Shown here one piece after another: positions 24,852 through 36,546 of a stretch of DNA of 64,000 nucleotides (its first letter is position 1; every line of letters starts with the position of its first letter). The notes beneath the pieces were generated by a model that saw only the letters and a program-made list of their open reading frames with translations, searched no databases and was not told the origin of the DNA. The translations under genes and the position numbers were made by a program. This stretch comes from Phallusia fumigata (Eukaryota > Chordata > Ascidiacea > Phlebobranchia > Ascidiidae). The stretch is from contig QXVZ01013980.1 in NCBI GenBank assembly GCA_008931825.1, positions 26,865 through 90,864 of the forward strand, given 5' to 3'.

Positions 24852-27800
24852 TCATTTAGAATTATGTAACAACATATTAGTTGAAGGAACTTGTGACATT
24901 GCATAATAACCATGCGAAACTTCATTTTCTGTCACTTTAACAATGTTTATTCCTGATTGTTGATCTCCAAGTTGACAACCGATTGCTGATGAAACCACAA
25001 CCCGAATCTATACACAGAAGTTTTTATGTAATGTTTGAGATAAATTTTAAGAAACCACTTCAAATGCCATCTATCAGGTGTCAAATTTTGACAATTTTTC
25101 TTGATCCGAAAGAGGAACAACTTTTCACAAACAGCAAAGTGAAACCAATTCTAATGCCCAATTTAGAAGACCTACAAAAACACTGTGGGGCCCTGAAGTG
25201 GTTTTATAAATTTTTTTTTATTCTGCCAACAAGATGTTTTTGTTCTGAACAACATTCCCTAAGCTTCCTTTTCCACATAAATATCTTACTGTATGTTCAG
25301 TTCCATCGTCATTAGTTCTGCTCCAAACCCCACCCGCTTCTCTATGGTAGTGACCATGAAAAACTGTTTTTATCCCCGCATCAGCAAGCTTGTTCAACAA
25401 TGAAAGTCGATCAGCTTTCCGGATGGCAAAGTAAGTGTCCTCTTCATCGACATTATTCAGAAATAATGGAATGTGCATGAACAGAACTACATGCTGACAT
25501 GAACTGGTTTTGGCTCTGCAGATAACATTATTTTTGTATGGTAAATAATGTACACAATTCACATTTTTAAATATTCTCTGTAGGAAGATACAAGCCAGTA
25601 CTTGTGTATAAAACATATTCTATGTTTCGACAAACGCTGCTGTCATCAGAAGGAATTCCTAGCACATGCTTGTATCCTTCTATTGATGGTAAAATGTGGT
25701 TAGTACAATAGGATTGGAGCTTGATCACTGTACAACAAATTCACACAATATATATGTGAAGATATACTAATTTGGTTACAGTTTTTATCCTTTCAAGAAG
25801 CACATGCTGATGATACACAAAATCAGAAATGAACATATATTTTGAAATATCACTATCGCCTGCTTCAACTCATTAGCTTCTGATTTTATATAAAATCTGT
25901 GTTTTTGGATGAATGTTAGGGATGTTCAAAGTAGAATATCTAATCCGGACAGATTCGAATCCAAATTTGCCGTTTATATCGGGTAATTGGAACGGATATT
26001 ATTTCGTCCAAAACACATGTTAAACGAGCGTGCGCAATTCGTCTGCACTTTGTGTTGATGCGAGTGGCATTCTCAGACGCAACAGCGCCGATGTTTTCCC
26101 ATGTAGCTAATTCTCAGCCATGCATACAATGTGACAATAACTAGTAACAACTTCAACAAGTAACGGGAGTGAGCGTACGCAAATCAACAATTAACGGGAG
26201 TGAGCGTGTGCAATTTGTTCAAATTTTGTATTGATGCGAGTGGCATTCACAGTCGCAACAGTCACGTTTAATTCCTCTTTTAGCTACTCCTTAGCCGCGC
26301 GTTTGCCATCACAATAAAAACAAAACGCGCGCAACAAGTAACGTGTGTTTCGTCACGAGGTTGACTTTTCCGCAGCATCAACATAAATTCTTATGCGTCG
26401 TTGATCGCCCAATTCGTTTAGTTGTACATTTGAAGTTGCATAAGGGCGGAAATGGTAGTTGCCTTACTGGCTTAGGCTTTTCACATATACACGTTTTTAC
26501 AATCATTGCACGTAACTGCAATGACCGGACGTTTGACATTGGTTGGATTTAGACGTTTAAAGGGAGGCCCTTTGGGTTGCATGAGATGTAAATGAAGGGT
26601 GTTTGTCAAAGCTAAATATACAGTCCTTTTTTGTTGTTTTGTTGCTTGCAATTGTGTGTGTCATTTTACCAAAATTAATATAGGACTTGGATTCGATATT
26701 CTGGATTCGACAAACTGTTCTAGAATAGCCAGCTATTCTACTTTGAACATCCCTAATGAATGTACTAACTTATTAAGTACGGAGGTAAACCAGCTTTCTT
26801 GAGCAGCCGATCTTTTCGGTGTCAATGAGTTGTCAAAGAAATACTGAGAATCGATCACAATATAAAACACTCCTCCCATCCAGAATGTGTAATACTCATC
26901 TCCAAACTCCTGGTTGTAAATATCTCTGGTCTCATTGGTTGGAACATTGCCGACATCATGGTTGCCACTGGCAACAAATATTGGAATGCTCTTGTTAGTT
27001 CGAGAAAATGAAGCTTGAACTGATGCATATTGTTCGGCTCGATACTGCTCACCTAAAATGTTGGTAATTTTTTGTTGTTGTTGTTTGACTTCATCACTGT
27101 ATTACCAAAAAACTGCACTCAAAAATTTTACAACTAATAAGCACAATTCTATCATTTCAAAACAAAGAGCGGCAAATAAATATGCAAGCCGGTAATGAAA
27201 CTAGGACTGTCTACTACAAATAATTACATTGCTTGGCAAACATTTGGTAAACTGTCAAGCAGCCGGTTAGGTTTGTGATAAATATAATATACCTGGAAAG
27301 GCATTTAAAATGTCACCACCAAGGAACAAAAATTTGGGTTGAGGATTTATTCTATTGATGGCATCAACTGCTTCATTCATCAGTGAAATTTCTCGGTCCC
27401 AGTTGCTGCCTGTAATACAGTTTTCATGAGAGAAAAAAGTTCCAGCATTAGGTATGTTTCTTTTTAATGTTTACCTGCACATACCACTTGACACCTACCT
27501 CAGTGGTGAACTAATGTCTGTTCATGTTTAAAACGCACATGAATGCAAGGCTAAACTAGCTTGTAATTCAATTCAAAGTCATAATATAAGCTTACCAACC
27601 AACAGCGAGTCAATTTGTATTGGCAGTGAAAAACCTTGTAACAAATGTTATTTATCAGTAATACACATTTTTTAGTTTCTCAATTGTTCTATTTTTAAAT
27701 TAAGTTTGTACATACCATCTCCTTCTTCTTCAACTTGGTTTATTAATCCTGGTTGAGGATCAGCAGCAAACACAAAAACATATGGACCATTCCATTTCCC

Positions 27801-28249
27801 TTGTGTTTCTGTAAATAAATGTATCCGTAAATGACAAGTGTATGTGGTGAAATGCTTTGCACAAACATGACTGCATCTGTGGCACAGAATCCCTACACAG
27901 GGGGTTGATAAATTTGATAAGTCTGATAGTTTCCCAAACCCACTACATGGCACAGCGCAAAAGACATGATTAGGGAAACAGTATGAAGGGAAATCATGAA
28001 TATCAAAGGAAAAGAGGTCCAACCAACAGCACTCAGTTACTTATACCATGCAATTATTGCACCAAGCGAAACAAAATCAACTACATCTGTTCATATGTCT
28101 GCAGGTTAAGCCAATTAAATCCACCCAGACTAACAGTGTTGTGCACAAACAGGTATTTAGAACAAAAAACGCTCACCTTCATTATATTTCTTAACTAAAT
28201 GATCTCTCGCCTTGACAAAACAGCTTGTGGAAGTCGATGTATATGACAT
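24852..28249 (-). CDS. CPPED1-like metallophosphatase, copy 2, no signal peptide
   Basis: Six exons: 28177-28249, 27716-27808, 27293-27409, 26770-27052, 25290-25515, 24852-25007. They total 948 nt (315 residues; human is 314). The frame is open throughout, with the same metal-binding motifs as copy 1 (AADPQPG, FLGGDILNA, ASGNHDVGN, HGHYHREAGG). It starts MSYTSTSTSCFVKARDHL, which aligns with the human start and matches its length. Upstream of this ATG the region homologous to the copy 1 signal peptide lacks the start codon (aagggc against ATGGGT) and contains an in-frame TAA. The product is therefore predicted to be cytosolic. The C-terminus differs from copy 1 (SQVPSTNMLLHNSK against SEIPRFVTLN). 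A hAT element sits in intron 4 just past the donor. The copy looks functional. Confidence 0.88.
25917..26755. mobile_element. hAT-like element with 8-bp target duplication, in CPPED1 copy 2 intron 4
   Basis: The 839-bp element has terminal inverted repeats TAGGGATGTTCAAAGTAGAA and TTCTACTTTGAACATCCCTA. A perfect 8-bp direct repeat atgaatgt lies at 25909-25916 and 26756-26763. No transposase is recognisable; the 69-residue plus-strand frame at 26343-26552 resembles nothing. Copy 1 lacks the element at the matching site. On the gene strand it begins at intron position +15, immediately after the donor AA/gttagt. An older relative is at 8704. Confidence 0.9.
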
Positions 28250-28470
28250 TATTAGACTACAAAAAAAAAATTACAGTTAGATATATTTGCAGTACTACAT
28301 TTAAAAGTACAAATAGCCCTTTTATACCTACAACGCAAGCACTAACTCTACTTAACTATATCTATGACTATGAGTAGAGTATGGAGGATAATTGCAGTAG
28401 TTTAAGGCAACCTGTATTAGTGTTTTGTTTGTAAAGCTTTTCAAAACAAAATTTGCATTCAACTTGTAAT

Positions 28471-29435
28471 TGTGTTTATTTGCTTTGCTGAACATGTACC
28501 CTACTTAATAGCTATTGGTTTTAAAATAACTCAACAACTACTTTATCTTCACATACAAAACAACAAAACTAAACTTTAGTTGTTTGTAGCGCCGCTAGTG
28601 TCGGCCCACTGTCGGCTTTATATCCACAAGGTGTCAGCTGCTGCATTGCACTAACTTCGAATCAAACCATTTCCGCCGCAGCTGAATGAACAGGTATTTT
28701 GCATCTTTGTACAAGGTTGCTATGATCGCCGATTTCGGCTGCTATTTATGCTGGTTGTACATTTGTCACCGTCGGGGTAAAAGGATCAAACAGCAGAAGC
28801 GTTTGCAAGCAGTTCAAGTTACCCAGAACTCGCAGGATTCTGTCAGTCACTTCAAAACATTACAGTTCTAACAAAATGAGGTAGCTTTTCGACCACCGTG
28901 TGAAAGCACCATCACAAATCGTGTTGTCAAGTCGCGAATAAGTTTTTTTTTATCTTGCGGTTGTAAAATTTGTTCTAAACACGCGTGCAAGGCAGCTGCA
29001 GCATAGAAAACGTGAAGTAACTGCCAAAAACGTATTTTTTGCAAACCATTTTGTAACAAAAAACTTTTGCAGTTTTCAATACTGTGATCTGGCCTATGTG
29101 GTTGGTTTTTGTCGTGTAGGCTGCTTTGACTAACCTTTCTCTAGTCCAAATCCGTCTATGCGCCAATTTGGGAGCCTGTCACCAAACGCACGAAACAAAT
29201 GAAAATGCTGTTGTAATAGCTTCTTTGTTGCTGCTGTATTAAATGTATCATACTACAGAAAATGCAACATGGCAATGAAGAGTGGAACATTACTGTTTTA
29301 AACACTCATGGTTTAGCAAAGCTATTTTTTCCTGCACAGTAAGTGACACCTTTGCAGAAACACGTAAATGATTTGAAAAAGTGAATGGAGTTTTACAAGG
29401 TAATGACACAATGGAACTTTTGCCAAACTGTCTGT
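28471..29435. other. Intergenic region between CPPED1 copy 2 and MED14
   Basis: Contains the 5' flank of CPPED1 copy 2 and the 3' flank of MED14. The only candidate is a 61-codon frame at 28686, listed separately. Minus-strand frames at 28868-29166 have no support. Confidence 0.4.
28686..28871 (+). CDS. Possible microprotein with one membrane segment
   Basis: An intact 61-residue frame, MNRYFASLYKVAMIADFGCY and onward, has a hydrophobic stretch (about residues 10-27) followed by a strongly basic segment (HRRGKRIKQQKR). That pattern suits a small single-pass membrane protein. It is divergent from CPPED1 copy 2 and could share a promoter region with it. The start context is poor and no family is recognised. 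It may be chance. Confidence 0.22.
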   Translation: MNRYFASLYKVAMIADFGCYLCWLYICHRRGKRIKQQKRLQAVQVTQNSQDSVSHFKTLQF

Positions 29436-32400
29436 TCATGGTTGGATCACGAAGTTGTCCATGATCAATCTAACAGCATTCGAAAACCAATTCTCACGAA
29501 CGTCAGGGATTCGGGCCAACAGTTCAGCAACCTGCTGTAGAACATGATGAGTTGGGGTGTTCCCCGCAAGTGCTTGGGGTAGAATGTTCACCATGGGCTT
29601 TGGGGGCTCATGCAAAAACGGGATTACTATAATCTGGGGGTTCGCTTGGGTTGTCGGGGGCATAATCTGGGTAAGCTGAACGAACAGAAGAATTTTGTCC
29701 TTGATAAGTACAGAGGGCATTCCGAATGGAGCAATGGACACCCGCGGTGGCGATGTAAGCCCGATGTTCATGGACCACTTTGCGTTCGGTCCGGCTCCAC
29801 GAGCTCCGCTAAGCTCCATCCTCATAAGCTGGATAAAGTCTTTTAGGATGTGAGCAGGCGCGCAGATCATTGTAAAGAAGGACTTCATCGCATTGACACG
29901 ATACGGAGAACAAGCGACTCGCATATCGAAGTAGTTTTCTAGATACACCAGATCATCGGGGTTCCAGCTTTCAATTTGTTGTCCGATTTGGACCGGCTGG
30001 ATTTTTAGCACTAGTTGTTGGAAGGTTTGGGGGTGGGGTTTGCAAATAAACTGCAGAGATCTGGTGGCAAACGATGACGCAAGTGACCCATCCGCCCCGT
30101 CGATGTTAGCCACAGGAATGATCGTAACATCGCCGCTTGCACCCTTAATACACCGGTCCAGGTTGCGACGAACCATAGTGGTCCCGAGGAATTGTTCGAG
30201 AGCACATGCAGTGAAGGACTGACTGTGGTTGCGACGATTTTGATTCATTCCAGGGCTGCACATCATTTCCAGTGCATTATGTGGTAGCAGAGTGCAACTT
30301 GCCCCCGACCAGGCGGCATACTTGATGTCCTGCAATCCATACGTGTCTGATGACAAGGTGCCCGGTGGAGCGGGTGGTGGGGAAGGTGGATTGTCCTTCT
30401 CCATATCAGAGCGATGCCGGACGTCTTTCGCGTCTTTGAATCGGGCCAGGAATGTTGCAAGGCCTGGTATTGGAACCAAATGATGTTTTATCTTTGCATA
30501 ATCGAACTGTGAAAACGACCCATCCCTGATCGCGACCAAACCATCGCTCCGGAAGTAAACATCGATGCAGTAAGTTGACAAAAAAGTGATTCTTACATGA
30601 GTCGGGGTTTGGGCAATCACGGAAAAAACTTGATCTGCGACAAGAAGTTTCATACTGACACCAATGAGTGGAGTGGATGGAAGTTGAGCGATCGCTTGCA
30701 GAGGTGCCGATGTATCAAGCAACACATGCATGAGTTTCGAGATATCTGGGTTGATTTTAAAAGTTTCGTTGAGATAATGCCTTGTGAGACAATGTGCATT
30801 ACTACTGGCAGCATTGTCACACCGACCAAAATGAAGTTGGTATTTCTTCTCAGGAGACCATGTGATTGTGACAAAAAACATGGGCGATTTTCCATATTTG
30901 ATCGTGATTGATTTGTAATTAAAGGCATAAAGTTGAGTTTGATTTCTAAGGCTGCATGCTGGGTGTTTCAACTGCTCACAAAACAAGTAGTAAGGTCCGT
31001 ATAATCTTGCAATGGCGCTCCAATCTAACAAAAATGACTCCACAGGGTTTGAACCACTCGGCGAGTTTGAGTTCAAGCCAATTTCATAGTGAAATGTCAC
31101 TTGCATGGAATCACTTTGATGTAGGGGTGATACAGGTTTAACAGGAGGTGATTTCATTAGAAGTTCGACGGACCAAAACTTGCTTAACCTCTCCTGAATT
31201 CTAAATGAACACTGAAGCACAGCATCCTGAAGCAAAGCGTTGACTTCTGCACTGACCCCCTTCACACTAGGAAGAGATACAATCTTGCAGATAATTCCAA
31301 CATCCGGTCCTTCCTCCTGCGCTCCCTGGTGTTCAATACCTGCCTCCCTCAACTTTTCCATTAGGGATACAAATGGGATTCTAGCTGCACATAGGGCGGT
31401 GATGTGAAGCAGTTCGCGAGCATTTTCATCTGAAGCTTCACTGGAGGCAGATTTTTTTCTAAAAACATAAAACTTTAGCAAAAGAAAATGTGGTTTGCAT
31501 GAATTCTTAAAAGCACAAACACTTGAAGTTGCTACTGAATCAGTTAGCAGTTAAAACTTGTCTTGTTACTTCAAATACCTACTCAATTAACTTGTTAAAT
31601 CACAGCTTGACCAGTATTTTTACCAAAGCAAACAAAAAAGGTTTTTAAACCAACCTTTTACTTGGTGGTTGTTCGAATTCCATGTTAACATCAGTTAGTT
31701 TGGTGTCAAGTTGAACCAATCCAACAGCGAACAACTCACTGCTGCTCGCATCAGTTTCCCGATTTATTTCAGACTTCACAGGAGCTGTGTTGCTTGTTTG
31801 AAGCAGGTAATATTTGTTTGTAAATCTTGTTGAACAATCGACATCAGAAACCATCACCACAACAATGTAATACATTGGATATCGGGCAATCTTTATGTAC
31901 ATGTGATTGTCCCCAAAATCACCTGCAACAAGCATTAAAATTGTAGCAACAGAACCAACCAACTTTTTAAAAAACCATACTGTAAGCAGTAACAATATAC
32001 AAGTCTTCAAACATTAGTTTTAAACAGTAGTTCACATGGCTTTTGTTGGTTTTATTTACCTGATGATGGCGCTAGCAAATATTGAAATGTGGAAGTGTTT
32101 CATGCATGTAGCTAACTTTATATTTTTTTAAATATTTTAAACTATGAATTGTACCACACTTTTTATTCATGAAAAATACTTAAATTTATACATTTTTATT
32201 CAGTGATTAGCAGTGATGCAAAGTAAGGCACTAAGCATTAGAAATGGTGATGCACTGCTTTATATTGGTACTAAAGCAGCTTGACATATTCTTTTAAAGA
32301 GCTACTTTTGCAACACAATATGGTTTTTTGGCTCGCTTTTTTTATTTTTACCATACCTTTCTGCTAGTGTTAACAATTTAGTGTTACTTACTAATGGGAT

Positions 32401-35034
32401 GGGTTTGGTTGTTGGCAAATGGTAAACGATCAAGACAGACCACTGGTAGATGTTGAACAGAATTACGACACAGGTCTTTCAAAGCCATGCATCGAAGAGT
32501 GGAAATGCAAGTCAATAATGAGAGTTGGTTCTCGTTAATTTCCTTCTCAATCTGTGAGGTAACAAAACGTACCACTAAATAAAAAGACAACTAACTTATG
32601 GGTATCAACTTTCTTCTGCCTTCAAGTGACAAATTTTATCAGTTTTCAATACTGGAACAATATACCACAATGAAACAAATACATTTGGTTTAAAAAAGTT
32701 TAAAACATTAATTTAGAGTAAAATACTGGTATGCTTTTTAACCACAGAGTTTTTTACATTGGCCTGCTTTCAAACTACCATGATGCTTTTGTAACTGTTA
32801 AGGTAAGTGTTATAGGAGTCATATTTGAGACAATTTACAGCACAATTTTGGTTGAAAACACACAATATGTGTTTTGCTTGAACACATAGCAAAGCAAACC
32901 TTGTCAAGAAGAGATGGTTCCACTTTGTCAAGTGATGGAACAAACGCTCCAGTTTGTGGATCAACATGAATGCTCAGACAATCTTTTGCCTTGTAAGGTT
33001 CCAGCAATGGAATGAGGAGTACTGAAGACTGACCATTCGACTCAGCAGCAAAATATGAAGGATCATTTCTAATGTTAAAAAAATTACTTTAAAATGATGC
33101 ATTGATAAACTGCACAACTGGCTGTTGTCTGTTTAGAGAAATGATGTGTATCATGATCGAGGTCTATAAACATGATAAAGTTAGTATATATGTTTTTATT
33201 GCAAGCAAGATAAACACCAGCCCATGGTGACAATGCACTCATTCTGATAAAAGTGAAAATGGAATACAACTGGCTGATTTATTTAGGGGCAACATGCGTT
33301 ACCTGATATGTTTCTGAAGCATTTCCTTGAGTTGAATAAGTACGTGATAGGACCGAATACAAATGGATTGATTGATTAGAAGCTCTAGAGAAAGATGATT
33401 GATAGTGGATGCTGATTCAACAAGATCTACATCATCCAGAGGAAGTTTTGGGTTGTGGATTATCTAAGGTGAAATAATGACACAAATATGAAGTTGAATG
33501 CACAAAAATTAGCATGACTATTTTATTCCCTTTCACCAAGTCCAAGATATATTAATTCAGTACCTTAGAAAAAGATTTCTTGAAATCTATGCTTATACTA
33601 AACATTTTAAAGTAGTTTTATTGAATATATGCATTACAAACCTGAAGTGGGTTTGATGGTTTAGCAACAGACTGCCTTATGACGACTGTAAAAGGTTTGG
33701 TCTGCTTTTTGTAGGGGTTGACTCGCCAATATGACAGTGTTAACTTTTGCCCTGCTTGGTACTCATCAATCTGGAGAAATTTTCCCCAGCGCAGCTTCAT
33801 TAATCGATCTGCCTGTGCTTGCAGAACCTCTAGCTTCAATGATAGACAGAATGAATGCAGAAGGTTGAAAAGATCAACTAGTGGTTTGTCATTTGAGACC
33901 AATCGTGACTGAACAAGCTCATGGATGTAATTAACTTGCAAACTATGTACAAGTGCTTTCCCATTTCCCACTTCTCTATCTTCCACCAGGAATTCAAGTT
34001 TAAGCAGCCTCCAAGGGACTTCAGCACCATCTCCCATCAACGTTATTTGTGCTTTGAATTCACCTGGCACATGGAGATGCACAACTCCTTTCTCGACTTT
34101 CAGCTCATTAATTTGTGGCGGTATGACTTCAGTGACCAGTCTAAACAATATGATCTGCTCAATTCGTTTTAATGTAGCTCTCTTTTCCTTTGGAAGTATG
34201 GGGTCAGGTGGAATTATGCGGTCCCGGATGCAATTGGGCAGCCGTGGGTATGTGCCAGTGGTGAGGACATCAACTGCTGCGGGAACAGAAAAGTTTGGCA
34301 GCCTTGCTTGGACAACAACTTGGTTAGCTAAGATGTGCATCTTGTCAGCCGTGTCAACAAACAGCATTGCCTGCAAATACATTTTGTTTTTCGAGAATAC
34401 TAAAACAAAAGTTTTAATCAAGATTTTCCCATCTATTTTGGGATAAATATTCAAAACAATAAAAAACATACAGACTATTGCAACAAACTTCAATTAGTAC
34501 AAAATTGCCACATGTAATAGAACTTTTATAAGAATTTGTTCGATTGTTTATTGATGGCTTGAAGCCAAAAACAAACAAATTTACCTGCCGATCCAGGAAC
34601 GATGAAATTTCACTGCATTTTACAACTTTTCCCACTGAGCTTGCCCATTTCACCAAACTTAAGAGTCTTACAAAAAGTTGACGAGTTCGTGTTGCAAACT
34701 GAACAATGGCAATTTTTCGTTCCATATCTGTCTTACTTGGTAACAGATCTGCCATAACTGTGATGTCATGATATGTTTTGTGAACTACAAACTCAATCAG
34801 GGTGTTGAGCGGAATCGTCCCAGGTGGTGGAAGGTTCTGGGAAGTATTAACTGGCATTATTTGGTTCTGTGGAACATTGGGTTGGAGGAAGTTGGAGTTG
34901 ATTTGCATATTTTGCATGTGGGTTTGTTGTTGTTGTTGTTGCATTTGATTGACAGAAGGTGCATTCTGTTCAGCAAAATGCATTTGCTGATGTTGATTAA
35001 GTTGAACCATCGAGTTTTGCATCATATGAGCCAT
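29436..35034 (-). CDS. MED14: Mediator complex subunit 14
   Basis: Seven exons: 34585-35034, 33642-34370, 33303-33463, 32900-33068, 32392-32551, 31655-31922, and a large last exon 29436-31458. They total 3960 nt (1319 residues; human is about 1454). Signature blocks align with human MED14: [103 protein letters not shown], and the C-terminal RMELSGARG block. The N-terminus carries a Gln/Met-rich leader (a run of six Gln) that is shorter than the vertebrate low-complexity leader. Known role: architectural backbone joining Mediator head, middle and tail in the nucleus, and contact point for nuclear receptors. The start was chosen as the first Met of the frame, followed by [11 protein letters not shown]. 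The C-terminal half being one exon of 2 kb is notable beside six short ones. Confidence 0.96.
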
Positions 35035-36546
35035 GATTGAAACCAGTAAATACTTGTACTTAACAGATTCTACTCTCTTGTAAAAAAGGTTTTCAAATAA
35101 TATACAGAATTTTTAATTACTACAGCAATAAATCCAAACTATATTTGGTTTAAGCAACTATTACATACATTTTGTCAAATGGGGCCATCCAATTGGGTTT
35201 TATTTAAAATCAATACTTTAATCCAGTTACTGCAGATGTGGGTAATATACCAATATAGCATGAGACTGTGTAAATGGCACGTTGAAGTATACATTCATAT
35301 AAACGAGTTCATATTCAAAAAAATGTTGGAGCCACAAGTACAGTGTAACTGCAGCAAGAGATCCAGGTAGCGTTTTTTACCTTGCGTAAAGGTAATCGTT
35401 ACAAACGGATTGTAACGATTAGCCAAACTGAAGCAGTGAGATCATTAGTATGGCACGCAAAGTCATTACCAATTTGACATACCTTAAATGTATACTTTTA
35501 ACGGGTTGCCGACTGCCTAATGCCGACCCAACCCCACTAAAGAAAATGTAATATCTATCCCTTTTTAAAACATACATGCACACAATTGCGCACTTTTATA
35601 ATCCGTAACTGGACACTCTGACAAAAAAAACTATCCTCGATACCGCAGTACATTTTTAGATAGCTTCATCATAAAGAACTTAAGTGCTCTGTGGCTGAAC
35701 GCACCAGCAAACGAGACTATAGACAAATTCTTTGAGAAAAAACAAGTCAAATCTTTCTTTTTCCACGAAATTTCCCCGAGATCTAGTACAATACGAGGAC
35801 AATGAGCTCGTATGGCATTTGTGACGTCACTAATATTTCAGGACATTCAACATCGCGATAAAAATTGGAAGTTTGGGGTACAAAGGAATTATTTGTCTAC
35901 TAGATGACAACAGACGATAATGTTATTGGTACAAAGCCAACTTTTCGGGAAAAAAATATGTTCAGGTTATTGTAGTCGAAGGCTCGTGTGGTAATTCTGT
36001 ACACTATCTTATCAGTTTTCATCGAGTGAGTTCTTTAATAAGTTACCCAAAAAATTCGATAGTTTTTTTATTGTTGGTTCATTAAGTTTTCAGCACAAGA
36101 ACATTTTTCCAGTGTCGGGGATAATTTTCGTGATAAACGGATCCGAAACGAATATTTGTGGCTATCAGCGTGTGGTGTAAATGCGGCTATCAAATGTGCA
36201 TGCACTTTTTCTTTCGTGGAAATGACTGTGTTTGCATTGGTGCATGACGGCAAAGTGCAATATGACCGCACCGCTATATATATATATATATATATATATA
36301 TCTGTTCTACAACTTAAGGCCTAAAAATTAAGTCTATATGCACCTCAAAAAACACAAAACCTGATGCCAACCTACTACAGTGTTAAATTTTATTCATTGT
36401 TTAAATAGCGAACAAAAAGTGAAATTTTTAAATACAAATGTAGCAAAACATATAGGTGCCAAGTAGGAGCAAAAAAGTCAAATAATGTCAGTTTTTGTTA
36501 CTTCCTTTTCGAAGGTATCGATGCCAGACGGTCAAAATCACATGGG
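35035..36546. other. Intergenic region: MED14 5' flank and MCO-A 3' flank
   Basis: No gene seen. From about 35790 to 36470 the sequence is the 3' flank of MCO-A and is alignable with 49560-50400 (3' of MCO-C) and in part with 44040-44330 (3' of MCO-B). Shared strings include acggcaaagtgc-type and tttgtgacgtcac-type segments. Confidence 0.5.
36275..36300. repeat. (TA)13 microsatellite
   Basis: Thirteen uninterrupted TA units in the 3' flank of MCO-A. The paralogous flanks of B and C have tacatattt at this place, so the array grew after the gene duplication. Confidence 0.95.

Larger units (their letters stand above)
23905..28470. repeat. Segmental duplication, copy 2 (orphan ZGPAT flank plus CPPED1)
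   Basis: The segment aligns with 16400-20825. The left end (ctttttatgtcttaagtaaaa near 23946) matches the ZGPAT 5' UTR, but the ZGPAT coding start itself is absent, so the breakpoint lies within the ZGPAT leader. The difference in length is partly due to the 839-bp hAT element at 25917. Confidence 0.75.

Noticed and set aside
26343-26802. Frames inside and across the end of the 839-bp hAT element
   Set aside because: They do not resemble a hAT transposase and one crosses the element boundary, so the element is judged non-autonomous.
29610-31141. Plus-strand frames of 60-104 residues across the MED14 last exon
   Set aside because: They are antisense shadows of a long, strongly conserved coding exon.
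33718-35040. Plus-strand frames of 60-130 residues opposite MED14 exons 1 and 2
   Set aside because: Antisense shadows. Their sequence is the complement of conserved Mediator blocks and they cross its splice sites.
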